From assembly GCA_031426735.1 (NCBI GenBank), contig JASJPK010000076.1:13890-77889 (forward strand): DNA of 64,000 nucleotides, written 5' to 3'. Positions 41,801-49,455 of the stretch are shown piece by piece; within the stretch, counting starts at the first letter, position 1, and each line of letters opens with the position of its first letter. The position numbers and the translations under genes were made by a program. The stretch is from PFJX01 sp031426735. Its GTDB lineage: Bacteria > Pseudomonadota > Gammaproteobacteria > Burkholderiales > Thiobacillaceae. Under the pieces are notes generated by a model. It was not told the DNA's origin and did no database searches. It worked only from the letters and a program-made list of their open reading frames with translations.

Positions 41801-41885
41801 CACTTCCACCGTGCTGACCCTGCTCGTGCTGCCGGTGCTGTATCGCCGTTTCATTCTCGGCGCTTCCTCTGGAGAAAACACATGA
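38799..41885 (+). CDS. RND efflux pump, CusA/CzcA (HME) family
   Basis: A 1028-residue proton-driven transporter with 12 membrane segments and two large periplasmic loops. The N-terminus (VDAFPDVSTSQVKLILKAPG) and TM4 segment (AIAIGLLVDAAVVVVENIV) place it in the heavy metal efflux group. The TM4 sequence lacks the DFG of Czc/Ncc pumps, and also differs from the Cus type (AIGAMVDAAIVMIEN), so the exported metal cannot be named. It sits with its adaptor, a DUF3240 protein and a TolC-like channel in one coupled operon. Confidence 0.92.
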   Translation: MLNKLAEFALTQRLLTLLFTLILVVAGVQAWIQIPVDAFPDVSTSQVKLILKAPGMTPEEVEARIVAPIETEMLGIPKQRLLRSVAKYALSDITIDFEDGTDIYWARQQVAERLSAAMGDLPAGVSGGLAPITTPLSEMFMFTVDGPLPLDERRALLDWVIRPQLRTLTGVADVNALGGLVRTFEVAPDNAAMSARGVTLAELMKALESNLKNDGAGRLAEGDEVWVVRIEGAVKSLDDLAAIVVKRVAGVPVRVADIAQVRMSSLTRYGGVTQNGKGETVEGLVLGLKGANAQQVVALVKKRLKDIAPMLPRDVTVNVFYDRSSLVERAVGTVSQALMEAVVLVLLLLFLFLGNVRAALTVAVVLPLSALAAFWLMRRFGLSANLMSLGGLAIAIGLLVDAAVVVVENIVTRLSHPGLANAGGAPKLHAVYRAVREVSAPTAAGVLIILIVFLPLLSLEGLEGKLFIPVALTIVFALGAALLLSLTVVPVLGAWLIKEGAHAEPWLMRQLERAYRPLLDWALGHFRLVMIGAVGLLLTAVAVYPFIGKSFMPTLDEGDLLIQLEKLPSIGLEASLDIDTRVQQALLARVPEVKGVVARAGSDELGLDPMGLNQTDSFLVLKPKEAWRKPDKDWLMQEIRAVMADFPGVAYGFTQPIDMRVSEMLTGSRGDLAVKVFGTDLYTLNRLAGEIEALLVGIPGAQDVFSVKNDGVQYFRVEIDRLALGRYGLTADEVSDFLKAHLEGVKLGVVQEGARRTPLLLRAGENVRASPAMFERLRIPTGDGLAIPLNEVARLMRSDGPVAVNRENGARYVVIQSNVAERDLVGFVEDVKRAVAARIKLPQGYSVIYGGQFENQQRAALRLAVVVPVSLGLIFLLLFATFRSLRQAALIMANAPFALVGGVLALGITGEYLSVPASVGFIALLGIAVLNGVVLVSYFNQLRDQGMAAAEVVREGSLRRLRPVMMTASITAFGLLPLLTASGPGSEIQKPLAIVVMGGLFTSTVLTLLVLPVLYRRFILGASSGENT

Positions 41886-42187
41886 GTCTGGTTCAACTCA
41901 CGCTGGTTGCCCCGGCCAGTCTTGAAGAAACACTTTCCGAGTATCTGCTCGCGCATCCGGAGTGGGGCGGCAGTTTTACGTTGTTGCACGCAGAAGGGCG
42001 CGGCAGCCGCGAACACGCGTTGACGCCGCAGGAACAAGTGCGTGGGCGTGTCGTACGCACGCAGTTCCAGATCGTGCTGGCAGCCGATCCGGCAGGCCGT
42101 CTGCTGGACGAGTTGAAACGTGCATTCCCGAGGCGGGATGTGGCTTGGTGGCTGATGCCTGTACTGGATTTCGGGAGATTGGGATGA
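41882..42187 (+). CDS. DUF3240 family protein
   Basis: A 101-residue soluble protein with a PII-like alpha-beta plan (LTLVAPASLEETLSEYLLAHP ... RVVRTQFQIVLAADPAGRLLDELKRAF ... WWLMPVLDFGRL). DUF3240 genes regularly accompany HME-RND pumps. It overlaps the pump stop and the channel start by ATGA junctions. A regulatory or metal-sensing role is plausible but unproven. Confidence 0.85.
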   Translation: MSLVQLTLVAPASLEETLSEYLLAHPEWGGSFTLLHAEGRGSREHALTPQEQVRGRVVRTQFQIVLAADPAGRLLDELKRAFPRRDVAWWLMPVLDFGRLG

Positions 42188-43470
42188 AAACGATTTGGAT
42201 GCGGCATCGTGTGCTGGCGAGTTTGAGTATTTGTCTGTCGATCAGCGCACCAGTCTGCGCAGAAGTGCAGCTTTCGCCGCCGGCGGATCTGCCCTCTGCG
42301 GCCAGCGTCGATGCCGTTCTGGCCGCGCATCCGAGCGTGCTCGCCGCACAGGCAAGGGTAGCGGCGGCGCGGTCTGAAGGCCGCCGACTCAACGCCGGGG
42401 AATACGAATATCAGGCGCGCGCCGGTTACACCCGACGCGATGAGCGCGGGGCCGGCAGCATGAACGATTGGGAAATCGGCATCGAGCGCGGCTTGCGTTT
42501 GCCCGGCAAGGCGAAACTTGATGCGGAAACGGCGGCAGCGTTGCTCGCACAGGCCGAGGAACGGGTAGGCGACGCGCACCACGAAGCCGCACGCGATCTG
42601 CTCGCCGCCTGGTACGCGGCTTTACGCAGCCAGAGCGAGGCTCAGGCCTGGCGTGAGCAGGCCGCGTTGTTGCAACAACAGCGAGAAAGCGTGGCCAAGC
42701 GTATCAAGGCAGGGGATGCCGCCAGAATGGAACGGTCACAGGCCGAGGCTGCGCTGCTGCAGGCGGAGGTGGAAGCCAAACGCGCCGAATCGTCCGCTGC
42801 CGAGGCGATTGCCAGCCTTTCTGCCCGTTTTCCCGGTTTGCCCGTGCCTGCGCCGCAACCAGGGCAATTGCCCGCGCCGCTGGGTAGCGCAAGCGAGTGG
42901 ATCAATGCGGCGCTGGAGCACAACCACGAGCTTGCCATTCTGCAGAAGGAAACCGAGCGGATGCGCATACAGGTGCGCCGCCAGCAGGCCGACCTTGCGC
43001 CGGACCCCACTCTGGGTATGCACTTTTCCCGTGAACGCAGCGGCCAGGACAATTTGTTCGGTATCAGTCTTGCCTTGCCCCTGCCGGGCGAGAGCCGCAG
43101 TGCGCGCGTTGCGCTGGCCAACGATGAGGCGCGCGCCCTGGCGCAACACGAAGCAGCCGCGAAAGCGCGTATCGAAGGGGAAATCCGCATCACGCACGCT
43201 CGCCTGCAAGGCGCTTTGAGCCGGCTTGAAGCGCAGGAGGAAATGTCGCGGCATCTCGATGACTACGCTGAACTGGCCTGGCGCGCCTATCGGTTGGGTG
43301 AAGCCGACTTGTGGCAGGCGCTGAACGCCCGCAAGAGTTCGCGCGACGCCCGTCGCGAGGCCATGTCGTCTCGCCTGGATGCGCATGAAGCCGCCGCACG
43401 CTTGTTGCTGGACAGTCACCGGCTCTGGCCGTTCGAACGCGACCATGAAACCCAGCATGCGAGCCGCTGA
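42184..43470 (+). CDS. TolC-family outer membrane channel
   Basis: A 428-residue outer membrane efflux protein with signal peptide (cleaved near VCA-EV) and the two repeated coiled-coil halves (about 45-200 and 230-415; AAHPSVLAAQARVAAARSEG, SLALPLPGESRSARVALA). It completes the tripartite efflux system. ATG 42184 overlaps the DUF3240 stop. Confidence 0.9.
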   Translation: MKTIWMRHRVLASLSICLSISAPVCAEVQLSPPADLPSAASVDAVLAAHPSVLAAQARVAAARSEGRRLNAGEYEYQARAGYTRRDERGAGSMNDWEIGIERGLRLPGKAKLDAETAAALLAQAEERVGDAHHEAARDLLAAWYAALRSQSEAQAWREQAALLQQQRESVAKRIKAGDAARMERSQAEAALLQAEVEAKRAESSAAEAIASLSARFPGLPVPAPQPGQLPAPLGSASEWINAALEHNHELAILQKETERMRIQVRRQQADLAPDPTLGMHFSRERSGQDNLFGISLALPLPGESRSARVALANDEARALAQHEAAAKARIEGEIRITHARLQGALSRLEAQEEMSRHLDDYAELAWRAYRLGEADLWQALNARKSSRDARREAMSSRLDAHEAAARLLLDSHRLWPFERDHETQHASR

Positions 43471-43518
43471 AATGTTCGATTGCTCTATCACGACCTGCTT
43501 TTTGCACAGGAGTCTGAA

Positions 43519-43935
43519 ATGAATCGTTGGGTTTTCCCCGTTGTGTTGTTGTGCCTGAATGGCTGTTCCACGCTCGAACTTGCCAGCCCCGATGTTTCTT
43601 CAGTTTCGGGAACGCTGTCGCTGGAATGGATCGCACCGCATGCCATCGAAATTCAGCTTGATGGCATGCAATATCGGGGCGACTGGAGCAGTAGCGTCTG
43701 CACTACAGATGCCTGTCGCGGCATTTTCCGCAATGTCCTGAAGATTCATCGGCGTCACATTCACCATGGACAGGCTGTTCTCAGTGCGAAAAGCGGTTCG
43801 CGTCTCGACTGTGAATGGGTCAGTCATTTGCCGGAGATCGATGGCGTCTGCCGCGCCCAGGATGGGCGTCTCTTCAAATTAAAGGCGGCAAGCAGTTTCA
43901 CGCCGTCGCCCGCCGATCCGAACGGGCGAAATTGA
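43519..43935 (+). CDS. Small secreted lipoprotein, unknown
   Basis: A 138-residue lipoprotein (lipobox LNGC, Cys16 from the 43519 start; CAGGAG upstream). It contains two Cys pairs (CTTDACRG and CEW/CRA), suggesting disulfides, and His-rich HRRHIHHG, a possible metal site. It begins 48 nt after the efflux channel gene and may belong to that operon. No family was recognised. Confidence 0.7.
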   Translation: MNRWVFPVVLLCLNGCSTLELASPDVSSVSGTLSLEWIAPHAIEIQLDGMQYRGDWSSSVCTTDACRGIFRNVLKIHRRHIHHGQAVLSAKSGSRLDCEWVSHLPEIDGVCRAQDGRLFKLKAASSFTPSPADPNGRN

Positions 43936-44004
43936 CGTAGGCGGCCCGCCTGTTCGCGCCAGTGTGGCGCAACAAGACATTTTCCCGTCGATAATGCGGC
44001 TGCC

Positions 44005-44871
44005 GTGAAATCGCCTGGAGTCGCTGAATTGAATCCCACCGCGTCGCAATACATCGTACCCATCCTGGCTGGGGGCGGCACGCGCTTGCCGGCGCATGTC
44101 GGTGTGCTGACCGCATTGCGCGACATGGACTACCGGTACAAGCACATCGTCGGCGTCTCCGGCGGCAGTGTGGTGGCCACGCTTGCCGCATTCGGCAAGT
44201 CGCCGGAATACATGCGACAGCTGTTCCAGAAGGTCGATTTCAGCCAGTTTCGCGGTTATTCCTTGCTCAACCTGCTGCTGCGCGGCGGCTTGTCGAATGG
44301 CAAACGCTTCGAACGCTGGCTCGAAGGTGAAATCAACGGCGCCTGTTTCAAGGATTGTCCGGTCGAATTGAACGTGGTGGCGACCGATGTCCGCTCCGGC
44401 CAGCCGGTGATCTTCAATCGTAAAAACAGCCCCGATTTATCCGTGGCGCGTGCCGTGCTGTTTTCCATTTCGATTCCACTGTTGTTTCCGTTTCATCACT
44501 ACGGTCGTCATGTACTGACGGATGGCAGCATCCTGGCCGAAGATGGCCTGATCCGCGACTGGGCCGGAGACCGCACGCCGGTTTTCTGCTTCCGGCTGCG
44601 CGATAGCCGGGTCGCGGCGGAGCATCCGGCGCGCAAGATCCTGCCGGTAGCGGACTACATGTTCATGCTGATGCGCACTTTCATGAGCACGCTGTCGCGC
44701 GAATACATGAACGAAGCGCTCTGGTTGAACACTGTGCTGATCGAGACGGAAGGCATGTCGCCGCTGGAGTTCAACATGACGCCGGGCCAGAAGAACAGCC
44801 TGTTCGATTCCGGCTACAACACCACGCGCGACTATCTGCCGACGAAACTCGCGCGCCAGATGGTGGACTAA
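44005..44871 (+). CDS. Patatin-like phospholipase
   Basis: A 288-residue protein with the patatin oxyanion loop (GGGTRLPAHVGVL), nucleophile elbow GVSGGS (Ser within GxSxG) and a catalytic Asp in LTDGS. Size suits bacterial patatins that hydrolyse acyl esters of lipids. No signal peptide; start is GTG at 44005, with a possible TTG 24 nt downstream. It is followed by a REPIN. Confidence 0.88.
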   Translation: MKSPGVAELNPTASQYIVPILAGGGTRLPAHVGVLTALRDMDYRYKHIVGVSGGSVVATLAAFGKSPEYMRQLFQKVDFSQFRGYSLLNLLLRGGLSNGKRFERWLEGEINGACFKDCPVELNVVATDVRSGQPVIFNRKNSPDLSVARAVLFSISIPLLFPFHHYGRHVLTDGSILAEDGLIRDWAGDRTPVFCFRLRDSRVAAEHPARKILPVADYMFMLMRTFMSTLSREYMNEALWLNTVLIETEGMSPLEFNMTPGQKNSLFDSGYNTTRDYLPTKLARQMVD

Positions 44872-44888
44872 ACCCGCGTCGATTGACC

Positions 44889-44957
44889 GTAGGAGGCCCG
44901 CTTGCGGGCCGAACCATCCCACGGCGGAAAAATTCGGCCCGCAAGCGGGCCTCCTAC
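44889..44957. repeat. REPIN, family B
   Basis: Inverted 25-bp units at 44889-44913 and 44933-44957, each beginning GTAGGAGGCCCGCTTGCGGG, 19-bp spacer. It ends about 8 bp before the ribosome site of the MoxR ATPase gene. Confidence 0.88.
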
Positions 44958-44977
44958 AACTTTCCCGGAGTTCCAAC

Positions 44978-45790
44978 TTGAACGCCCAAACGCTCGTCCC
45001 CGAAGAACACTTCATCCAGAAAGAGCCGTATTACGAAGCGGTCGGCAACGAAATCGCCATTTTCGAGGCGGCCTACCGACACAAACTGCCGATCCTGCTG
45101 AAAGGCCCCACCGGCTGCGGCAAGACGCGGTTCATGGAATACATGGCCTGGCGCTTGAAACGGCCGCTGATCACTGTGTCCTGCCATGACGACCTGACCG
45201 CGTCCGATCTGGTCGGCCGCTATCTGGTCAAGGGCGGCGAAACCGTCTGGGTCGACGGCCCGCTCACCCGCGCGGTGCGCGTCGGCGGCATCTGTTATCT
45301 GGATGAAATCGTCGAAGCGCGCAAGGACACCATGGTCGTCATCCACCCGCTGGCCGACGACCGCCGCACGTTGCCGATGGAAAAACTCGGCCAGTTGCTG
45401 GCAGCCTCCGACGATTTCTGCCTGGCCATTTCCTACAACCCCGGCTACCAGAGCGTGCTGAAAGACCTCAAGCAATCGACCCGGCAACGCTTCGTCGCGC
45501 TGGAATTCGATTACCCCGCAGCCGAACTGGAACGCAAGATCGTCGCCACCGAATCCGGCGTCGATGCCGCACTGGCCGAGAAACTGGTGAAGTTCGCCGG
45601 CATGACCCGCAACTTGAAAGGCAGCGGCCTGGAGGAGGGCGCCTCGACGCGATTGCTGGTGCACGCCGGCAAGCTGATCAACGGCGGCATCGACCCGGTG
45701 ACGGCGTGCCGCAGCGCGGTGGCGCAAGCGGTGACCGACGACGGCGACATGCTGGCGGCGATTCAGGAGTTGTCTTCGTCGCTGTTCTGA
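44978..45790 (+). CDS. MoxR-type AAA+ ATPase (CbbQ/NorQ/NirQ family)
   Basis: A 270-residue ATPase with Walker A GPTGCGKT (43-50), Walker B ICYLDEIVEA, and sensor motifs (SYNPGYQS, STRQRFVALEF) of the CbbQ/NorQ branch. Such ATPases work with a VWA partner (CbbO/NorD) to activate metalloenzymes such as Rubisco or NO reductase. The start is TTG (44978) after CCCGGAG. The VWA partner is 900 bp downstream, separated by a REPIN and a toxin-antitoxin module. No Rubisco or norCB genes are in view, so the client is unknown. Confidence 0.9.
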   Translation: MNAQTLVPEEHFIQKEPYYEAVGNEIAIFEAAYRHKLPILLKGPTGCGKTRFMEYMAWRLKRPLITVSCHDDLTASDLVGRYLVKGGETVWVDGPLTRAVRVGGICYLDEIVEARKDTMVVIHPLADDRRTLPMEKLGQLLAASDDFCLAISYNPGYQSVLKDLKQSTRQRFVALEFDYPAAELERKIVATESGVDAALAEKLVKFAGMTRNLKGSGLEEGASTRLLVHAGKLINGGIDPVTACRSAVAQAVTDDGDMLAAIQELSSSLF

Positions 45791-45803
45791 CCGGGTCGGG
45801 GGG

Positions 45804-45900
45804 TTGATGGGCCCGCTACGCTTGGCCCATCCTACGGGTTTTGATCGTCGCCACCGACCTGCTCAACTGTAGGATGGGCCAAGCGCAGCGGGCCCATCAA
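45804..45900. repeat. REPIN, family C (copy 1)
   Basis: Inverted units at 45804-45835 and 45869-45900, carrying GTAGGATGGGCCAAGCGCAG and its complement with one mismatch. A further half-unit (TTGGCCCCATCCTAC) follows near 45911-45925. Confidence 0.85.
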
Positions 45901-45950
45901 CATGCTGTTCTTGGCCCCATCCTACCGGTTGTTCCAACCCCGATCATGAC

Positions 45951-45974
45951 CCTATACTTGGTCAAGTACATAGG
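45951..45974 (+). promoter_or_regulatory. Candidate autoregulatory operator of the toxin-antitoxin module
   Basis: Near-perfect inverted repeat CCTATACTTG-GT-CAAGTACATAGG (a 2-nt insertion in the right arm) overlapping a -10-like TATACT and lying just before the ribosome site GTAGGAG. Phd-type antitoxins repress through such palindromes. Confidence 0.55.
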
Positions 45975-45986
45975 TAGGAGCGCGTC

Positions 45987-46307
45987 ATGTTGAGCATCAA
46001 CATCCACGAAGCGAAAGCCAAGCTTTCAGAATATCTCGCCGCCGTCGAAGCCGGAGAGACCGTGCAGATTTGCCGCCGCAACGTGCCGGTGGCGGAAATC
46101 GTTCCCTTGCGTCAGCCGCGTAAAACGCCGCGTCCCATTGGACTGGCCTGTGATCGTGACTACGAAATCCCCGCTAGTTTCTTTGAGCCTTTGCCCGATG
46201 AATTGCTCAAGGCATTCAACGGCGAGTTGCCCGACCCCTTACTCGACAACATCGATAACTCGGCTGAACTTCATGCGGCAGAAACTCGCGCCCCCTACAA
46301 AAAATGA
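45987..46307 (+). CDS. Phd/YefM-type antitoxin
   Basis: A 106-residue protein beginning MLSINIHEAKAKLSEYLAAV, with the Phd/YefM fold (EAGETVQICRRNVPVAEIVPL) and a disordered C-terminal tail that would bind the toxin. It overlaps the PIN toxin gene by 4 nt, the typical antitoxin-toxin order. Confidence 0.92.
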   Translation: MLSINIHEAKAKLSEYLAAVEAGETVQICRRNVPVAEIVPLRQPRKTPRPIGLACDRDYEIPASFFEPLPDELLKAFNGELPDPLLDNIDNSAELHAAETRAPYKK

Positions 46308-46690
46308 AGCTCTTGCTGGATACCTGTGCTTTTCTCTGGATCATCCGTGACAAATCCGAGGCCAGCCGAACGGCCCGCGCACTCTTCTCGGATGCCAATA
46401 ACGAGGTTTTCCTGTCCTCGGTTTCGGCATGGGAAATTGCCGTAAAGCACCGGCTGGGCAAGCTGCCCTTGGGCGATCTGCCGGTGCGTTATGTCCCCGC
46501 CGAGCGCGACAAACACGGCATCGCAAGCCTTCACCTGGCGGAGGCCGACACCTTGGTGCTGGGCAAACTTCCCCTGCTGCATCACGACCCGTTCGACCGC
46601 ATGCTGATCTGCCAGGCCATTGCCAACCAGATGGTCATCCTGACGCCGGACCCGCTGATTACTCAATACCCGGTGTTGACACGCTGGTGA
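46304..46690 (+). CDS. PIN-domain toxin (VapC-like ribonuclease)
   Basis: A 128-residue PIN nuclease with the acidic catalytic residues visible: Asp6 (LLLDTCAFLW), Glu44 (SAWEIAVK) and Asp95/Asp98 (HHDPFDRMLICQA). Partner of the upstream Phd-type antitoxin; expected to cleave RNA, often tRNA or rRNA. Its stop is 10 nt before the VWA gene start. Confidence 0.93.
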   Translation: MKLLLDTCAFLWIIRDKSEASRTARALFSDANNEVFLSSVSAWEIAVKHRLGKLPLGDLPVRYVPAERDKHGIASLHLAEADTLVLGKLPLLHHDPFDRMLICQAIANQMVILTPDPLITQYPVLTRW

Positions 46691-46700
46691 TGCGCCGCAC

Positions 46701-48821
46701 ATGAGCGCCCATTCCCGCACTGCTGCCGAACTCCATGACCTGCTGGAGGAATGGCTGGAAGCCGATCTCACCTTCCACAAGGTCGAGGCACTGGCGGCTG
46801 AACTGGCGGCGTTGCCGGAGCCCGATTGCGAGTTCATCCTGACGTGGATCAAACGCATCGCCAGCACCCACCTCGAACTGGGCTGGCAGTTCGGCAAACG
46901 CGCGCCGAAGCTGCTCGCCAGCATGGGGCCGCGCCAGTTGGAAGCCTGGGCGGTGTTTGCCTGCGATGCCTATGACCGGCTCGGGTTGCGGCCGGCATTG
47001 CAAGCCATCGAGCAGGTCGAGCATTTTGCGGAAAAGCAGTTGGAAATGACCGCGGGCGTGATGTTCGACGAGGTGTCCGGCGTGCTGGGCAACTTCGTGC
47101 GCGGGCTATCCGGCCGCAAATTGACGCTGGCGCAGGCCGAATCGGTCCATACCAATACCGAGAAATTGCACCTGCCGGCGGTGATCGCGCGGCTGCCCAG
47201 CATGGCGGACAACTTCAAGCTGGCCAAGGCGATGGTGGCGATGCTGTGGGCGCAGACCCGCTTCGGCACGTTTCGGGTCGATCTGCTCGCCTGTTGCGTC
47301 GGTTTTCCCGATCCGGCGCGGGCGTTGGGCCAGTTGCATGCGTTGGAAACCCTGCGTCTGACCGCCCGCATCGCGCGCGAACTGCCCGGTTTGCATCGCG
47401 ACATGGAACGCCTGAAAGCCGAGTTGGGCGAAGGCCTGCCGGCGGGCTGGGCGGGCTTCGCGCAACGTCTGGGCGAGCGCGAGGCGGGCATCGAGGACAG
47501 CGTGCGTCTGCTGGGTGACGCTTATCAATTGCCCGATTTCGCGCCCTGGTGTTTCCAGGGCGAGCTGCGGCCGGATGCCGTCGCCGCCGCGTTCGCCGCG
47601 CGCCAGGTAAAAGAGAAGGCGCGCCTGCGCGTGAAGCTGGCCGAGTTGCTGGAAGAACAGCAACGCCACAAACCGCGTAGCCCGGATGCAGCAGAGCGGA
47701 ATCCGGGGCAGTTCGAGGCCGAGATCAACGACGACGAAGGCCGCATGGACATGGAGCTGACCCTCGACGGCGCGCCGATTGCGCCGCCAGAGGACGTGAA
47801 GCAGTTGATGGCCTCGGTGTTCCTCGACTTCGGCGAGATTCCGCCGGAATACCTGGTGCCGGCCGGCGACGGCGAATACGACGCCAGCCTGCTGCACGAT
47901 GCGCAGGCCGATCCGGACGCGGTCTGGCAAGGCACCTATCACGAGGAAGGCGCGCTGTTTTATCCCGAGTGGGACATGGGCCGGCAGCATTACCGCAAGA
48001 ACTGGTGCGTCATGCGCGAGAAGGACGTGCCGCCGATCTACGATAATTTTTATCGCGAAACGCTGGATAAACATGCCGGCCTGATCAAACACCTGCGTCA
48101 CGCCTTCGAGGCGATGCGCGACGAAAACCGGCTGCTGAAACGCCAGGCCTATGGTGACGACATCGACATCGACGCCCTCGTGGAAGCGCTGGCCGACGCC
48201 CGCGACGGCAGCGAAATGTCCGACCGCGTGTTCGTGCGCCAGCATCGTGCCGAACGCAACATCGCCGTCGCCTTCATGGTCGACATGAGCGGTTCCACCA
48301 AGGGCTGGATCAACGAGGCCGAGCGGGAAGCGCTGGTGCTGCTGTGCGAAGCGCTGGAACGCCTGGGCGACCGCTACGCGATCTACGGTTTTTCCGGTAC
48401 CACGCGCAAACGCTGCGAGCTGTATCGCATCAAGGAGTTCGACGAGCCCTACAACGCCGAGGTGAAAGCACGTATTTCCGGCATTCGCGCGCAGGAATAC
48501 ACTCGCATGGGTTTCGCGATCCGCCACCTGACCGATCTGCTAAAAAAGATGGAAGCCCGTACCAAGGTGCTGGTGACGCTATCGGATGGTCGGCCGGACG
48601 ATTATTTCGACGTTTATCGCGGGCAGTACGGAATCGAAGATACACGGATGGCGCTGCTGGAAGCGCGCCGTTCCGGGGTGCACCCGTTCTGCATTACCAT
48701 CGACCGCGAAGCGCGCGATTACCTGCCGCACATGTACGGTGCGGCCCGCTACATCATTCTGGACGATGTGCGGCAACTGCCGTTCAAGGTGTCCGATATT
48801 TACCGCCGCATCACGAGTTGA
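46701..48821 (+). CDS. VWA-domain protein of the CbbO/NorD type
   Basis: A 706-residue protein whose C-terminal third is a von Willebrand A domain with MIDAS motif DMSGSTKG (in VAFMVDMSGST) and TLSDGRPDDY. The N-terminal two thirds are helical, as in CbbO/NorD. It should act with the MoxR-type ATPase encoded upstream. Odd: no ribosome binding site is visible before the ATG, which lies 11 nt after the toxin stop, so the module insertion may have changed its expression. Confidence 0.88.
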   Translation: MSAHSRTAAELHDLLEEWLEADLTFHKVEALAAELAALPEPDCEFILTWIKRIASTHLELGWQFGKRAPKLLASMGPRQLEAWAVFACDAYDRLGLRPALQAIEQVEHFAEKQLEMTAGVMFDEVSGVLGNFVRGLSGRKLTLAQAESVHTNTEKLHLPAVIARLPSMADNFKLAKAMVAMLWAQTRFGTFRVDLLACCVGFPDPARALGQLHALETLRLTARIARELPGLHRDMERLKAELGEGLPAGWAGFAQRLGEREAGIEDSVRLLGDAYQLPDFAPWCFQGELRPDAVAAAFAARQVKEKARLRVKLAELLEEQQRHKPRSPDAAERNPGQFEAEINDDEGRMDMELTLDGAPIAPPEDVKQLMASVFLDFGEIPPEYLVPAGDGEYDASLLHDAQADPDAVWQGTYHEEGALFYPEWDMGRQHYRKNWCVMREKDVPPIYDNFYRETLDKHAGLIKHLRHAFEAMRDENRLLKRQAYGDDIDIDALVEALADARDGSEMSDRVFVRQHRAERNIAVAFMVDMSGSTKGWINEAEREALVLLCEALERLGDRYAIYGFSGTTRKRCELYRIKEFDEPYNAEVKARISGIRAQEYTRMGFAIRHLTDLLKKMEARTKVLVTLSDGRPDDYFDVYRGQYGIEDTRMALLEARRSGVHPFCITIDREARDYLPHMYGAARYIILDDVRQLPFKVSDIYRRITS

Positions 48822-48875
48822 AGTTCGCACCGATGCCTGATTTCCGCCCGACCCCGCTAATGGGATAATGCCGCC

Positions 48876-49322
48876 ATGACCGAACCGCAAAACATCTCCC
48901 CGCGTAGCCGCATGCAAGCTTTGCTGGCGATTCCCGACAATCAGCGTACCGAGGAGCAATGGGACGAGCTGCACGAGCTCGAAATCACCCTGGCCCCCGG
49001 CAATCGCATCGGCCAACAGGACAGACTGAACATGCCGCCCGCCGGACAAGGCAAAGGCGGCGGTGGCAGAGGACCGATGGGCAGCCCGCGTGGCGGACCC
49101 AAAGGTGCGCCGCGCGGCGAAAACCGAGGCGGCGGCCGTGGCGGCCAGGGGCAGCGTCCCGCGAATGTGCCGCGCAAGCCAGTCGATGCGCCTCGGATTG
49201 AAGCTGCTCCGGTCGAAGGGGTGGCGGTCGAAGGTGGCGGGGACGTTCCCCCTGGCGGCGCACCCGCCAAGAGGCCGTTCCGCCGTTTCCACAAGAAACC
49301 GCCGAAACCGGCTGAGTCTTGA
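48876..49322 (+). CDS. Gly/Arg/Pro-rich low-complexity protein
   Basis: A 148-residue protein: a short helical N-terminal part (MTEPQNISPRSRMQALLAIP ... DELHELEITLAPG, residues 1-42) followed by a disordered RGG-like region (GKGGGGRGPMG, GENRGGGRGGQGQRP) and a basic C-terminus (FRRFHKKPPKP). Arg-Gly-rich tracts of this kind often bind RNA, but nothing more can be said. It starts 54 nt after the VWA gene and may be co-transcribed. Confidence 0.7.
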   Translation: MTEPQNISPRSRMQALLAIPDNQRTEEQWDELHELEITLAPGNRIGQQDRLNMPPAGQGKGGGGRGPMGSPRGGPKGAPRGENRGGGRGGQGQRPANVPRKPVDAPRIEAAPVEGVAVEGGGDVPPGGAPAKRPFRRFHKKPPKPAES

Positions 49323-49330
49323 TCCAGGCT

Positions 49331-49352
49331 GGGTGCGCATGGCGCACCCTAC
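49331..49352. repeat. REP-like hairpin
   Basis: GGGTGCGC-AT-GGCGCACCC followed by TAC, i.e. GTAGGGTGCGCC on the minus strand; a single REP unit of another family, nine bases after a stop codon. Confidence 0.55.
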
Positions 49353-49407
49353 AGGCTGAGTTTTCGGCCTGTCCACAGTCCAGGCAACAAGCGCTAACAA
49401 TCCCAGG

Positions 49408-49441
49408 ATAAAAAAACGCCGGCCCAAGCCGGCGTTTTCGG
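49408..49441. terminator. Bidirectional terminator between convergent genes
   Basis: AAAAAAACGCCGGC / GCCGGCGTTTT stem with CCAA loop, between the RGG-like gene and the octaheme lipoprotein gene. Confidence 0.9.
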
Positions 49442-49455
49442 GAAACGGCTTTCGA

